This document shows positions 8,214 to 17,520 of a DNA stretch of 64,000 nucleotides, one piece after another. Source of the stretch: JAFGPS01 sp964628465 (GTDB lineage: Bacteria > Planctomycetota > Phycisphaerae > Sedimentisphaerales > Anaerobacaceae); NCBI GenBank assembly GCA_964628465.1, contig CAZVOA010000013.1, positions 16,511 through 80,510 on the forward strand, written 5' to 3'. The notes beneath the pieces were generated by a model. That model was not told where the DNA came from and did no database searches. It worked only from the letters and a program-made list of their open reading frames with translations. How positions within the stretch are numbered: position 1 is the stretch's first letter; every line of letters begins with the position of its first letter. Made by a program: the position numbers and the translations under genes.

Positions 8214-9335
8214 ATGGCAAAAAGAATACCAAAAACAATAGAGGAAAAATTGAAAGACCTCGATTCCCACCTCTTTCTTCTTAGGGAACAACGAAACGGT
8301 CTTTCAGAAAGCAAAAGTCATATCAAAGAAATGTCAGCAGAATTACGCACTCTTATTTGTAGAGCACCAGAATATTTAGAAGGTTTGTTATGGCGATTGG
8401 TCGATGAATTGAAAGTTGATGATAAAATTTTTCTGCATGTACCTGGTAAATTAAAGAAAGATCATCCTTTGGCGCAAGGAATGCAATTCTATATCATACC
8501 CATAGAACGAGGCGGTAAAGGAAATCCCAAGCTTACACCAAAGCTCCATTCATTAAAGCATGTTATCAAAGAGTGTGAATCAATTTTTGCTGGTGGTCAC
8601 CCTCTAACGTTTCAATATCTAATTAAGGCAATCGCAGAACAAATGGGTTTAGGCCATGAAGCTGATGGTATAGAACCTGCACTTGCAGAGCTAAAATCAA
8701 TATTTATTAATGGTGTCGAGCCATATATACCAGTATTACTTGAAGCAACTGATTTTACTCTTGAAATTGGAGAGCGTGTTCTTGTAGCCGGGGAGCAGAA
8801 AACAAACTTTAAGAGAGATCATCATAAATATGATTACGGAAATTTATCCTTAGTCTTGCGTTTACGAATTGTAAAACAATTAGCAGGAAATATTCCTTTA
8901 GTGTTATTTCATTCCTACGTAAGCAATGTTAAAATACTTTGTTCTGGAACTCCCAAAGGTATAAGTTTTAATATAAATAAAAACGGTCAAGACATTACTG
9001 AACTTATTGCCAATTACCCTTCAAACTGGGAACCTGGCGCAGAAGCAATATTTATTTTTTCCTATTGTTCCAAAGTTCAACAGGCAAGAACAATGACAAA
9101 TACAGAAATAAGCACAATAACAGATATTCCAAATATGGGTTGGCTTCATGCCTCTGACCTTATTTTAGATGAAAATCACATTGACCATATAGACTTCGTA
9201 GAAAAGAAATTCTTACTAACATACGAAAGACTGTTATCTGCTGATGATGTAAAAGGTTTATACAACCTGCCATCTAACGGTTATGGTCTTTGGAAATATG
9301 AAGATGAGATTAAAGAACAATCTCCCTTCCCATAA
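8214..9335 (+). CDS. Orphan protein of unknown function (373 aa)
   Basis: I do not recognise this protein. It has a charged, probably helical N-terminal third (about residues 1-65, EEKLKDLDSHLFLLREQRN), then a mixed domain, and a beta-rich C-terminal half (about 175-340). There is no signal peptide or membrane helix, so it is predicted cytoplasmic. AAGGAA lies 9 bases before the ATG. The gene is more AT-rich than most neighbours, stands alone on its strand, and is bordered by dispersed repeats on both sides, which suggests acquisition by transfer. No partner gene is visible that hints at its job. Confidence 0.75.
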   Translation: MAKRIPKTIEEKLKDLDSHLFLLREQRNGLSESKSHIKEMSAELRTLICRAPEYLEGLLWRLVDELKVDDKIFLHVPGKLKKDHPLAQGMQFYIIPIERGGKGNPKLTPKLHSLKHVIKECESIFAGGHPLTFQYLIKAIAEQMGLGHEADGIEPALAELKSIFINGVEPYIPVLLEATDFTLEIGERVLVAGEQKTNFKRDHHKYDYGNLSLVLRLRIVKQLAGNIPLVLFHSYVSNVKILCSGTPKGISFNINKNGQDITELIANYPSNWEPGAEAIFIFSYCSKVQQARTMTNTEISTITDIPNMGWLHASDLILDENHIDHIDFVEKKFLLTYERLLSADDVKGLYNLPSNGYGLWKYEDEIKEQSPFP

Positions 9336-9647
9336 ATTGTTCAAGAATAATAAGGACATTCACAGTATATTCCTTCAATTAAACTTCCTATGCAGAGATA
9401 GGGTTAATCTGGGGATGCCTTAATAATTAATTCAGGACATTTTCAATACTGTAAAGTTAATATGTCTGGGAAAAAGGTGATCAATAATATTTTTGATGAA
9501 TCGTGTGTGATGGGTATTGCGTGATTTGACAAGATAACAGGATGGACAGGAAATATAAATCATGTAAATCTTGTTAATCTCGTCTGAGGAAAAGTAAGGG
9601 TCCTGACACCTATAAATTATCTGACGCCTATAAATTATCGCAGAGAA
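9336..9647. other. Repeat-rich intergenic stretch
   Basis: No gene is supported. The stretch contains a segment of the form GACAAGATAACAGGATGGACAG followed by ATCATGTAAATCTTGTTAAT (9528-9580), which looks like a common short genomic repeat in environmental bacteria, and two directly abutting 18-bp copies of TGAC(A/G)CCTATAAATTATC at 9604-9639, just after the end of the leftward glycosyltransferase gene. Confidence 0.5.
9604..9639. repeat. Tandem 18-bp direct repeat
   Basis: Two abutting 18-bp units, TGACACCTATAAATTATC and TGACGCCTATAAATTATC, differ at one base. They lie 8 bp past the stop codon of the leftward gene at 9648. Function unknown; possibly a local duplication. Confidence 0.7.
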
Positions 9648-11000
9648 TTAAAAGTACATATGAGATCGGCTATTAAATAATATATTTTTAATAATCTTCC
9701 TTGTTTTAAAGCCTATTTTGCGTAAAAGTGCTGTATATCGCCATGAACGAGAAGAATAAATCAGATTAAGCTCCCTTTTGTAAAATACTTCCTGTTCATT
9801 TGCTTTGTTCAGAGATTTTTGGTAATTTTGTATTAATACTTCCTGTACATTTGCTTTTTCCTGAGATTTTTTGTAATTTTGTATTAATACATCCTGTTTA
9901 TTTGCCCTTCTCAGCGCTTTTAAATAATATTCATTATGTATCAACTGCATTTTTAGTTCTTTAGAAAATTCCAAGTTATAGAAAATTCGATTGACATTTG
10001 TATTTTCAAGTCGATGCAAAATTGCTTTAGTATTGTTTTCCAAGTTATATTTTTCATCAGCAATTGCTCTGAAATAATCAAGGAGTTTCAGAGCTTTATT
10101 GTAACCATCAAGAATCTCATTAACTAAAACATTTGCTTCGACCTTCCTAAAATAGCACCTTCCTGAGAAATTGTGACTGGCTGATTTTTCATAATTCATT
10201 TCCGTTATATAGCCGGGACCTCCAAACCGGTCATAACAATAAACCGGAATTTTCAGTGCAAAACAATATTGTACGGTTTTACCTATAGAAATAACAAGGT
10301 CATAAGGCAACAGCGTTTCAGGATTAACTAATTTATGAATACCATAATTTTCGCAACCAATACAATCAACTTCAATTGAATGTTTCCTTAGAATTTCAAC
10401 AGATTGCAGCAGTTCCTGCGGGATATGATTGGATACAATCGCAATTTTTCTCAAGTTATCACTATGTATTTGCCTGGCCTCTGAAAAAAAATATTCTGGT
10501 ACAGAATTGGGAAATACACTAATATTTTCCTTCTTAATCCAGCTATTGGAATAATAGAACTCAGCCGTTCTGTCGGAAACAGCCAGTACAATATCCAAAT
10601 CGTCAACATAATACGGCAGGGCTTCTAATGGTTCAATCGTTGACAAAGTTCTATAAACAACCCTGCGGATTTTCACTCCATTGCTGATAATATTAGATAA
10701 AACAGGTGAATGATGACACCATGCTAAATCATACTCTTTGTATGGCAGAGGTTCCTTTAGCAGGTTAAAAACTCGAATATCCGCCCGCTCAAAAATAGTT
10801 TTTAGCGGTTCATCATAAGAAAATGTTGCAACAGAAATATCATAACCAAGTCCCTTAAAAACTAAAGCCGTCTCCAACGTAGTAATTTCCGAACCCGCAA
10901 AATTTATTAAATGGTGATTAGTTAATAATATTTTTGAGCCAAGAGATTCCGATGGATGTTTATCATGGTTATTAAAATCTAATTGTTTATTTCTATTCAT
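9648..11000 (-). CDS. Glycosyltransferase-like protein with C-terminal 17-residue repeats
   Basis: A soluble protein of about 450 residues. The N-terminal part (ILLTNHHLINFAGSEITTLE, then ALVFKGLGYDISVATFSYD) resembles the Rossmann fold of GT4-type glycosyltransferases, and FPNSVPEYFF resembles the linker before the second domain. Residues about 350-420 hold a 17-residue unit (ANxQEVLIQNYxKSxxK) repeated two to three times, encoded by a 51-bp DNA repeat. The end has SSRSWRYTALLRKIG, a motif often seen at the tail of cell-surface polysaccharide transferases. I start at the ATG at 11000; an in-frame TTG at 11036 would extend into the insertion-sequence remnant. It probably works on surface glycans. 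Confidence 0.72.
   Translation of the reverse strand: MNRNKQLDFNNHDKHPSESLGSKILLTNHHLINFAGSEITTLETALVFKGLGYDISVATFSYDEPLKTIFERADIRVFNLLKEPLPYKEYDLAWCHHSPVLSNIISNGVKIRRVVYRTLSTIEPLEALPYYVDDLDIVLAVSDRTAEFYYSNSWIKKENISVFPNSVPEYFFSEARQIHSDNLRKIAIVSNHIPQELLQSVEILRKHSIEVDCIGCENYGIHKLVNPETLLPYDLVISIGKTVQYCFALKIPVYCYDRFGGPGYITEMNYEKSASHNFSGRCYFRKVEANVLVNEILDGYNKALKLLDYFRAIADEKYNLENNTKAILHRLENTNVNRIFYNLEFSKELKMQLIHNEYYLKALRRANKQDVLIQNYKKSQEKANVQEVLIQNYQKSLNKANEQEVFYKRELNLIYSSRSWRYTALLRKIGFKTRKIIKNILFNSRSHMYF
9787..9917. repeat. 51-bp in-frame tandem repeat inside the glycosyltransferase gene
   Basis: Units begin at 9787, 9838 and 9889 (period exactly 51 bp); the first two are nearly identical over their full length and the third matches only in its first part. 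Each encodes 17 residues that include VLIQNY and form a likely coiled coil. The repeat is in frame, so unit number could vary without breaking the gene. Confidence 0.85.
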
Positions 11001-11040
11001 TCTATCTATATTAAATTCTCTTTTATTTTGAAACAATTCA

Positions 11041-11200
11041 TAGGCGGATTCAATTCATAATTGCAACTGAATTAAATCCTGTTTTGTTATCCAACTAATT
11101 TTTTACGTTCATAAAATAATTCATTCGGTGTTAAAAAGCCAAGAAATTTTCCTGGCCAATTATTCAGTTTTTCCAAGTTTTTCCTGATTTTTGTCAGGGT
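11041..11200 (-). pseudogene. IS30-type transposase remnant (C-terminal end)
   Basis: Read leftward, 11200-11087 encodes a tail with LEKLNNWPGKFLGFLTPNEL then FYERKKLVG and a TAA stop. This matches the conserved end of IS30-family transposases (LNNRPRKxLGxxTPxEVF), with Trp in place of the usual Arg. Upstream, the frame is lost within about 40 codons. The sequence after the stop (GTTGCAATTATGAATTGAATCCGCC region, 11041-11075) looks like the element's right end. It is a decayed fragment only. Confidence 0.65.
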
Positions 11201-11313
11201 AATAAAAGTTTGCATTTTTCCAACAGTTAGTTTGCAGAGAACCATTTTATCAGTTATAATTCCGGTTTGTTGATGAAAGAGTCTTGAAAATACAAAATAA
11301 TTCAGGTTTAAAT

Positions 11314-12291
11314 ATGCTGAAATATAAAAAAATACTTATTTTCCTTTTAGCCGCTTGCAGCTTAATGAATGTTTCGGCTTCTGCGTCAAATACATGGCTT
11401 TTAAATGAAGAGCAGAACTGGGACCTTATTGCTACCGACGAACAGAAGCAATTCATTGGCGAACTGGCCGAAGTTCAAAATCTTGTTAATGACGGCAAAA
11501 AGAAAAAGGCACAAAAACAATTCGCCGCCATTAAGCGAAAACACCCCGAATACAGAGGGAAAGAACTTAATTTATTTGTCAAAGCAGAGATGCTTCTTGT
11601 AAAAATGAAACTATCAGAATCAGCCAGAAACTATGATAAATTGCTCTCGAAGTACCCCGAAAGTATCCTTCGCAAGATGTCTATTAAGCGGATGTATGAA
11701 ATCGGCACGACTTTTCTAAGCGGCCGGAAAAATGTTATTCTTGGTTTATTACCTCTAAAAGGTGACAGCGAGGGAATAAGCATTTTGGAAAAGATGACTG
11801 ACCATGCCGGTTTTGACTCACCTATGGCGATAGACGCTTCTGTTAAAATAGCTAAAAATTACGAAAAAAGGAAAAAATTCAGCGAAGCGCACCTTAAATG
11901 GTATGAAATATATTCTCTGGGGAAAACTGACGCTACAATAAAAAGAGACGCCCTGTATGGAATGGCACAGGCAAAACAGGCTATCTATAATGATAACCCA
12001 GAATCCAAGAAACCATTTTATGATGCTTCAAATCTTCGTGCGGCGAGAAGCTATTATGAAATGTTACAAACATATTATTCGGATTTCGCACAGGAAAAAG
12101 GTGTTACCGAAATATTAAATGTCATAACTGAACAATTGGCCTATAAAGAACTTAGTATAGGTTTGTATTATCAAAAAACTGGAAATTTGCAAGCGGCAAA
12201 TTTATACTTTGATATGGTAATAAACAATTGGCCAAAAAGTAAAAGCGCTGAAATAGCGCAAAACAAATTAAACCAAAACACGAAAAGTTAA
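11314..12291 (+). CDS. BamD-like exported tetratricopeptide protein
   Basis: An exported protein of about 325 residues. After a signal peptide (MLKYKKILIFLLAACSLMNV) come helical repeats of the TPR type (for example QKQFAAIKRKHPEYRGKELN and ARNYDKLLSKYPESILRKM), in the style of BamD/YfiO, which helps outer-membrane protein assembly. The signal lacks a clear lipobox at its end. I prefer the ATG at 11314 (AGG 8 bases upstream); a TTG at 11284 is an in-frame alternative. It is the first gene of a tight operon with lptE (10-bp gap), ftsH and dsbD, which supports an envelope role. Confidence 0.75.
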   Translation: MLKYKKILIFLLAACSLMNVSASASNTWLLNEEQNWDLIATDEQKQFIGELAEVQNLVNDGKKKKAQKQFAAIKRKHPEYRGKELNLFVKAEMLLVKMKLSESARNYDKLLSKYPESILRKMSIKRMYEIGTTFLSGRKNVILGLLPLKGDSEGISILEKMTDHAGFDSPMAIDASVKIAKNYEKRKKFSEAHLKWYEIYSLGKTDATIKRDALYGMAQAKQAIYNDNPESKKPFYDASNLRAARSYYEMLQTYYSDFAQEKGVTEILNVITEQLAYKELSIGLYYQKTGNLQAANLYFDMVINNWPKSKSAEIAQNKLNQNTKS

Positions 12292-12301
12292 AATAGATAA
12301 A

Positions 12302-12847
12302 ATGAAACAGGGATTTCAAAAATTGAGCTATAAAAAAGAAATATTATTTTCAATCTGTATTTACAGTTTTCTTTCTCTAACTCTTCAGGGATGCGGCCCA
12401 TTTTCAGGTTATTCCAACGAATCAATATATCATGAAGACGTTAAAACAGTTTTCGTGAAAATGTTCGACAATCAGACATTCAGACGAGGAGTAGAATACG
12501 AACTTTCGGATGCACTGGCAAAACGCATAGAAGCTCAAACACCTTATAAAATAGTCTCAAATCAGGATAATGCTGATACAGTAATAAGCGGTCAAATCGC
12601 TACAATTGGCGAATTTGCACTCAATTTTGAACGAGAAACCGGCCAGGTACTTGAAAAAGAAGTCGGAATCAGTGCGGTTGTAAACTGGAAAAACCTTAAA
12701 ACAGGCGAATTGCTTATCGACAATAAAACCATCAGCGCATCAGCAACCTATTCTGATTACCAACAGCAGGATTTTAAGTATGGTTCTAACCTCGCGGCAA
12801 ACAATCTTGCGCAGAATATCGTAGAACTTATGGAAAAAAAATGGTAG
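12302..12847 (+). CDS. LPS-assembly lipoprotein LptE-like
   Basis: A 181-residue lipoprotein: the signal ends in lipobox LQGC, with Cys 31 as the lipid attachment site. The rest matches LptE-like proteins, with VKTVFVKMFDNQTFRRGVEY near the N-terminus and an alternating strand pattern through ADTVISGQIATI and VVNWKNLKTGELL. LptE plugs LptD in the outer membrane and helps deliver lipopolysaccharide to the surface; no LptD is present here. The gene lies 10 bp after the BamD-like gene and 43 bp before ftsH. Confidence 0.82.
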   Translation: MKQGFQKLSYKKEILFSICIYSFLSLTLQGCGPFSGYSNESIYHEDVKTVFVKMFDNQTFRRGVEYELSDALAKRIEAQTPYKIVSNQDNADTVISGQIATIGEFALNFERETGQVLEKEVGISAVVNWKNLKTGELLIDNKTISASATYSDYQQQDFKYGSNLAANNLAQNIVELMEKKW

Positions 12848-12890
12848 TATAACCTTTTAGATTTAAGAAAGTTGAGATTAAATACTCATT

Positions 12891-14903
12891 ATGACAGAAC
12901 AAAAAAATAAAAAAATGCCAAAACTCCCCTTCAGCCAGCAGGATAAACAAGGTAAAAGGCCGCCTATGGTGCCTCCTCAAAGACGTACCCCATTTGCTTA
13001 TATAATTATAGTTTTTTTAGTTTTCACGACCTTTATGATGTATAATCAGTATCAGAATGTCGAAAAACTTAAATGGACTGAGTTTGTCAAACACATAGAG
13101 AATAAAGAAATCAAACTTTTTACGGTAAAAGATAATATTGTATCAGGTCAGTTTACCGAAGAATATATCAAAGCTAATGAAGGTAAAAAAGAAACCTTCG
13201 AAGTTTCATACAATCCTAATGTACATGGAAAAAAGCTTGGCGAAATAATTGATGAAAGCGGTTTAGAAAGCGATGCTTCTCAGCCGGGTTTATGGATGAT
13301 TATTTTCGTGCAATATATATTACCTATACTTATATTTGTAGGAATTTTCTACTTCTTTCTTTTCAGGAACATTCGCGGCGGTGCGGGCGGAATGCTGATG
13401 TCATTCGGCAGAAGCAAACATCGTCTCCACGGCAATGATAAAATCAAAGTAACATTTAAAGACGTAGCAGGCGTTGAAGAAGCCAAAGATGAAGTCGCTG
13501 AAATAATCGAGTTTCTCAAGAATCCCAAGAGATTCCAGAAACTCGGCGGCCGCATTCCAAGAGGTGTTTTGCTTGTCGGGCCTCCAGGCTGCGGTAAAAC
13601 CTTGCTCGCAAAAGCAATCGCCGGCGAAGCTGATGTACCTTTCTTCAGCATATCCGGCAGTGATTTCGTTGAAATGTTCGTCGGTGTCGGCGCATCGAGA
13701 GTTCGCGACCTGTTCAAACAGGCAAAAGAAAATTCACCCTGTATCATTTTCCTTGACGAAGTTGACGCGATAGGCCGCAAGAGAGGCCCGGGTTTTGCGG
13801 GCGGCGGACACGACGAGCGTGAGCAAACCCTCAACGCGATTCTTGTCGAAATGGACGGTTTCGACACAAATGACCAGGTTATTGTGATAGCGGCAACAAA
13901 CCGTGCGGATATTCTTGATAATGCGCTTACACGACCCGGAAGATTCGACAGGCAGATTTTTGTTTCCCTGCCGGATATAAAAGGACGAGCGGAAATCCTG
14001 CAAGTTCACGCCAAGAAAGTTAAACTGGGTCCCGACGCGAACCTTGAAAGGCTGGCACGGGTGACTCCTATGTTCAGCGGTGCCGATTTGGCGGCTATTA
14101 TAAACGAAGCGGCTCTGGGAGCCACTATTGCCAATAAAGATTTTATTGAAATGGCCGACCTCGAAGAAGCAAGAGATAAAGTTCGCTGGGGAAGAGCGAA
14201 AAAGAGCAGGGTTATCGACAAAAAAGAAAAGGAAATTGTCGCGTATCACGAAGCCGGGCACACACTTATACAATCTATGCTCAAAGACGGCGATCCGCTT
14301 CATAAAGTAAGTATTATCCCTCGCGGCCCAATGGGCGGTGCGACTTTTGCGCTGCCGGAAAAGGACAGAACGGTATTTTCCAGAAAATATTTGATGGCGC
14401 TTTTACAGGTTTGCTATGGCGGGCGTATTGCTGAAGAAATTTTCTGCGACGATATTTCAAGCGGTGCATCGTCTGATATTCAGCAGGCGACAAATATCGC
14501 CAGAGAAATGGTAACCTCATGGGGAATGAGTGAAGAACTTGGATTGATTAATTACGGCCAGGATTCCGGCATAGGCAACTCTTATTATCCTATGCCCGGG
14601 GAAAAAGAATATTCTGATAAGACCGCTGAAATCATCGATAAAGAAGTAAAAAGAATTACAAACGAAGCTCTGAAAAAGGCTAAGGCTTTAATTGAAGAAA
14701 ACAGAGATAATGTAGAAAAAATCGCCCAGGCCCTGTTAAAATACGAAACCCTCGATGCCGAAGATGTTAAACTGATTCTGGAAGGCGGTACTATTGATAA
14801 ACCGACTGTCTCTGATTTGCTCGCCGCTGAGCAGGCAAAAAATGATGCCAATACCGCCGAAAAAAAACAGAATGAGAAAGAAGAAAAGCAATCATCTTCT
14901 TAG
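12891..14903 (+). CDS. ftsH: ATP-dependent zinc metalloprotease FtsH
   Basis: A membrane-bound AAA+ protease of 670 residues that degrades misfolded or regulatory membrane and cytosolic proteins. It has two membrane helices (about 31-48 and 130-153) around a periplasmic domain, a Walker A GPPGCGKT at 230-237, Walker B CIIFLDEVDAIG, the second region of homology with ATNRADILDNALTRPGRFDR, and the zinc-binding HEAGH at 453-457. The C-terminal tail is Lys/Glu/Asn-rich. It is in an operon with envelope genes (BamD-like, LptE, DsbD). Confidence 0.98.
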   Translation: MTEQKNKKMPKLPFSQQDKQGKRPPMVPPQRRTPFAYIIIVFLVFTTFMMYNQYQNVEKLKWTEFVKHIENKEIKLFTVKDNIVSGQFTEEYIKANEGKKETFEVSYNPNVHGKKLGEIIDESGLESDASQPGLWMIIFVQYILPILIFVGIFYFFLFRNIRGGAGGMLMSFGRSKHRLHGNDKIKVTFKDVAGVEEAKDEVAEIIEFLKNPKRFQKLGGRIPRGVLLVGPPGCGKTLLAKAIAGEADVPFFSISGSDFVEMFVGVGASRVRDLFKQAKENSPCIIFLDEVDAIGRKRGPGFAGGGHDEREQTLNAILVEMDGFDTNDQVIVIAATNRADILDNALTRPGRFDRQIFVSLPDIKGRAEILQVHAKKVKLGPDANLERLARVTPMFSGADLAAIINEAALGATIANKDFIEMADLEEARDKVRWGRAKKSRVIDKKEKEIVAYHEAGHTLIQSMLKDGDPLHKVSIIPRGPMGGATFALPEKDRTVFSRKYLMALLQVCYGGRIAEEIFCDDISSGASSDIQQATNIAREMVTSWGMSEELGLINYGQDSGIGNSYYPMPGEKEYSDKTAEIIDKEVKRITNEALKKAKALIEENRDNVEKIAQALLKYETLDAEDVKLILEGGTIDKPTVSDLLAAEQAKNDANTAEKKQNEKEEKQSSS

Positions 14904-14935
14904 TAAAGAAATCTGATTTTAATAACATTTGAGCA

Positions 14936-16771
14936 ATGTTGCGGAAATTTATCGTTATGAAAAGCAAATGTACGCTTTTTTCTGAAAAAGTCTGGATAAT
15001 TATTCTATTTTTATCCGCTGTTTGTGTATTTGGAAAAGAAAACGAGCCAAATTCCGCAATTCCTGATACAACTTCCGTTGAAGTTATGTTTGCGGAATAT
15101 GAGCAGGAGTATTCTAAAGTACGTATTGAACCGGCTCGATGGGATTCTAAATTCGGCTTAGCCGCTGTTTTCGAGGGAACAAGCGATTTACATTATTATG
15201 CTAATCCAAAGACCGCGCCGGTACCGGAATATATCCTTACTGTAAAAGCTAAATCTGAAGTTTTTACATTCGATAAGCCTATATTGCCCAAAAGTACGAT
15301 TTTCACTGACCCATTAGGTAATAAAGCTGATGTATATGCAGGTAATTTTACGGTTTTTATTCCGATTGTAAAATCTGAGCAGTCGGAAGCATTGCCGTCA
15401 ACAATTGACATAACCATTTCAGGCCAGGTATGTACCAGTTCAACTTGTCTTTTGCCGATTACGAAATCAGTTCAGACAGAAATCAACTGGAGCGGCAGGG
15501 AAACATGGCGGCAAATCAATATTGAAAATCCCCCCGCTTTAAAACAGACGGTCGAAACAACATCATCACTGTCCATTTGGCTGGCACTTGGCATGGCCTT
15601 TGTGGCCGGGCTTACGCTTAATATTATGCCATGTGTATGGCCGGTTTTACCTCTTATTGTAATGCGAATCGTGAATCAGGCGAAAAAGAGCCGCGGTGTT
15701 TCTGTTGCGTTAGGATTATCTTTTTGCGTCGGCGTATTATTATTCTTCATGATTCTCGCCGGGGCAAATATCGCATTACAGCTTATCTCCGGTACTGTTC
15801 TGCAATGGGGCGACCAGTTTCGCAACCCTGTATTTGTCTCGGTTATGGCACTTGTGCTTGTACTGCTTTCGCTTTTCATGTTTGGCGTATTCTCCATTAC
15901 AGTACCTTCAGTAATCTCAAGCAAACAAAGTTCAGGCAAAGGTTATATTTCCGCGGTCGGAATGGGTCTTCTCGCTGCAATTTTAAGTACGCCTTGCAGC
16001 TTTGGAATTTTGGCGGCCGCTTTTGCGTGGGCGCAATCTCAACCTTTGGTACAATCAACTTTAGGCATCATGTTTATCGGCCTTGGCATGGCTTTGCCGT
16101 ATTTTGTTTTAACCGCTATACCGGGTCTTTTAAATCGACTTCCCAAACCCGGAAGATGGATGGAAATATTCAAACAAGGCGTGGGTTTCATTCTACTAAT
16201 TATCGCGGTTAAAATGATAATCGCATTGCCTGAATCGCAAGCCCACGGCGTGTTATACTTTTCAATAGTATTAGCTTTTTGCGCATGGATGTGGGGTACA
16301 TGGGTTGATTTTAATACCAAACCGAGTAAAAAATGGCTTGTGAGGATTTTTGCAATTGCTCTTGCCTCAGTTGCCGGCTGGACATTTCTTTCTACAGAAA
16401 AGACAAACCTGATAAACTGGCAAAGTTATGACGATGAAGTGATAAAAAATGCTATCGACGCTAATCAGCCGGTTTTGATTAAATTCACGGCAGATTGGTG
16501 TTTTAGCTGTCAGGTTGTGGAAAAATCCGTATATTCAAGTAAGGATATTGCTAATCTTATAAAAAGCAAAAACATCCTTCCAATTAAAGCTGATACTACC
16601 GAACAGGATTTTCCGGCGACAATCGCTTTAAAAACTGTTTACAACGAGCCGGGAGTCCCAGTATCAATGCTCCTGCTTCCCGGTCCCAATCCCCCTATCG
16701 CATGGCGAGGCATACTCTTTGCCGGCGACTTAAAAAAACAGATTAAATTGCTGCCTGCTGTTAATCAGTAA
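14936..16771 (+). CDS. dsbD: Thiol:disulfide interchange protein DsbD
   Basis: A 611-residue protein that carries electrons across the inner membrane to reduce periplasmic disulfides. It has the three DsbD parts: an exported N-terminal domain with a Cys pair (Cys 166 and Cys 171, VCTSSTC), a central domain of about eight helices with the active Cys 233 (NIMPCVWP) and Cys 354 (STPCSF), and a C-terminal thioredoxin domain with CFSC at 522-525. All six catalytic Cys are present. An ATG at 14957 is an alternative start closer to the signal peptide. It follows ftsH by 32 bp and likely ends that operon. Confidence 0.93.
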   Translation: MLRKFIVMKSKCTLFSEKVWIIILFLSAVCVFGKENEPNSAIPDTTSVEVMFAEYEQEYSKVRIEPARWDSKFGLAAVFEGTSDLHYYANPKTAPVPEYILTVKAKSEVFTFDKPILPKSTIFTDPLGNKADVYAGNFTVFIPIVKSEQSEALPSTIDITISGQVCTSSTCLLPITKSVQTEINWSGRETWRQINIENPPALKQTVETTSSLSIWLALGMAFVAGLTLNIMPCVWPVLPLIVMRIVNQAKKSRGVSVALGLSFCVGVLLFFMILAGANIALQLISGTVLQWGDQFRNPVFVSVMALVLVLLSLFMFGVFSITVPSVISSKQSSGKGYISAVGMGLLAAILSTPCSFGILAAAFAWAQSQPLVQSTLGIMFIGLGMALPYFVLTAIPGLLNRLPKPGRWMEIFKQGVGFILLIIAVKMIIALPESQAHGVLYFSIVLAFCAWMWGTWVDFNTKPSKKWLVRIFAIALASVAGWTFLSTEKTNLINWQSYDDEVIKNAIDANQPVLIKFTADWCFSCQVVEKSVYSSKDIANLIKSKNILPIKADTTEQDFPATIALKTVYNEPGVPVSMLLLPGPNPPIAWRGILFAGDLKKQIKLLPAVNQ

Positions 16772-16864
16772 CATCAAATACCTTAATATTTATGCAAAAT
16801 CATGGATAAATACTGAAAAATACGTCGATGATTTTAGAAAATTAGAAAAATATCCTTCAAATAT

Positions 16865-16894
16865 TTGCTTTTTTTATGCTATTTTTAGTATAAT
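16865..16894 (+). promoter_or_regulatory. Probable sigma-70-type promoter for the second sigma operon
   Basis: TTGCTT and TATAAT are separated by 18 bp, about 70 bp before the GTG start of the sigma gene. The -10 box is perfect and the -35 box matches four of six bases. Confidence 0.5.
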
Positions 16895-16963
16895 ACTGAT
16901 AAATTAAAGTATCAGATTAATTGGTACTATTTATTTAGGTAATAATATATTCGGAGATACTCG

Positions 16964-17506
16964 GTGCCAGAATTATGTACAAAAGATAAGTCATGCCTTG
17001 AGAACGTTGAGTCCGCCAGTAAAATAATTGTCGAGTATGAAAGCTTTATTCGTTTAATTATACGAACTCAAAACATATCAAATATGCATGAGGATGATCT
17101 TTTCCAGGATTTTTATCTCTCTCTTGTCGCCAATCCTGTTCCGGAAAATGTTAATAATATAAAAAGCTTTCTATATAGGGCAATAATCAATCATTTATCC
17201 AGGTCTGCTCAAAGAATTAGGGCATACGAAAAAAAAAATCAACATTTTCAAAAAAATTGCGATTTTAAAGTCAACAAAATTGAGTCGGCATGTACCTTAT
17301 TAATAAGAGAAGAATCAAATAGAAAAATATTTGAGTTTATTAAGGAAAATACACCGAAGAAGAAATATATGGCAATTTTGTTAAGATATAGAGATGGTTA
17401 CAGCATAAATGAAATCGCGGAAACAATGGGCATCAAGTATTCGTCTGCCAGAAAATATCTTTCTATCGGATTACGGAAAATCCGTGTTTGCGCAGACAAT
17501 GCCTAA
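16964..17506 (+). CDS. ECF-like RNA polymerase sigma factor
   Basis: A 180-residue sigma-70-family protein. Region 2 includes EDDLFQDFYLSLVANP and SFLYRAIINHLSR; region 4 is KKKYMAILLRYRDGYSINEI followed by AETMGIKYSSARKYLSIGL (helix-turn-helix). The middle linker is longer and more charged than in the sigma at 3.5 kb. The start is GTG, supported by GGAG 8 bases before it; no in-frame ATG fits as well. It is followed after 14 bp by an unusual anti-sigma-like gene. Confidence 0.87.
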   Translation: MPELCTKDKSCLENVESASKIIVEYESFIRLIIRTQNISNMHEDDLFQDFYLSLVANPVPENVNNIKSFLYRAIINHLSRSAQRIRAYEKKNQHFQKNCDFKVNKIESACTLLIREESNRKIFEFIKENTPKKKYMAILLRYRDGYSINEIAETMGIKYSSARKYLSIGLRKIRVCADNA

Positions 17507-17520
17507 ATAAGGAGAATTTG

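Noticed and set aside
8041..8241. 66-codon rightward frame before the orphan gene
   Set aside because: It runs through the short palindrome, has no ribosome-binding site and overlaps the start of a well-supported gene.
9787..9917. Possible CRISPR array
   Set aside because: The 51-bp units are contiguous with no unique spacers and lie in frame within a coding gene. No cas gene is present.
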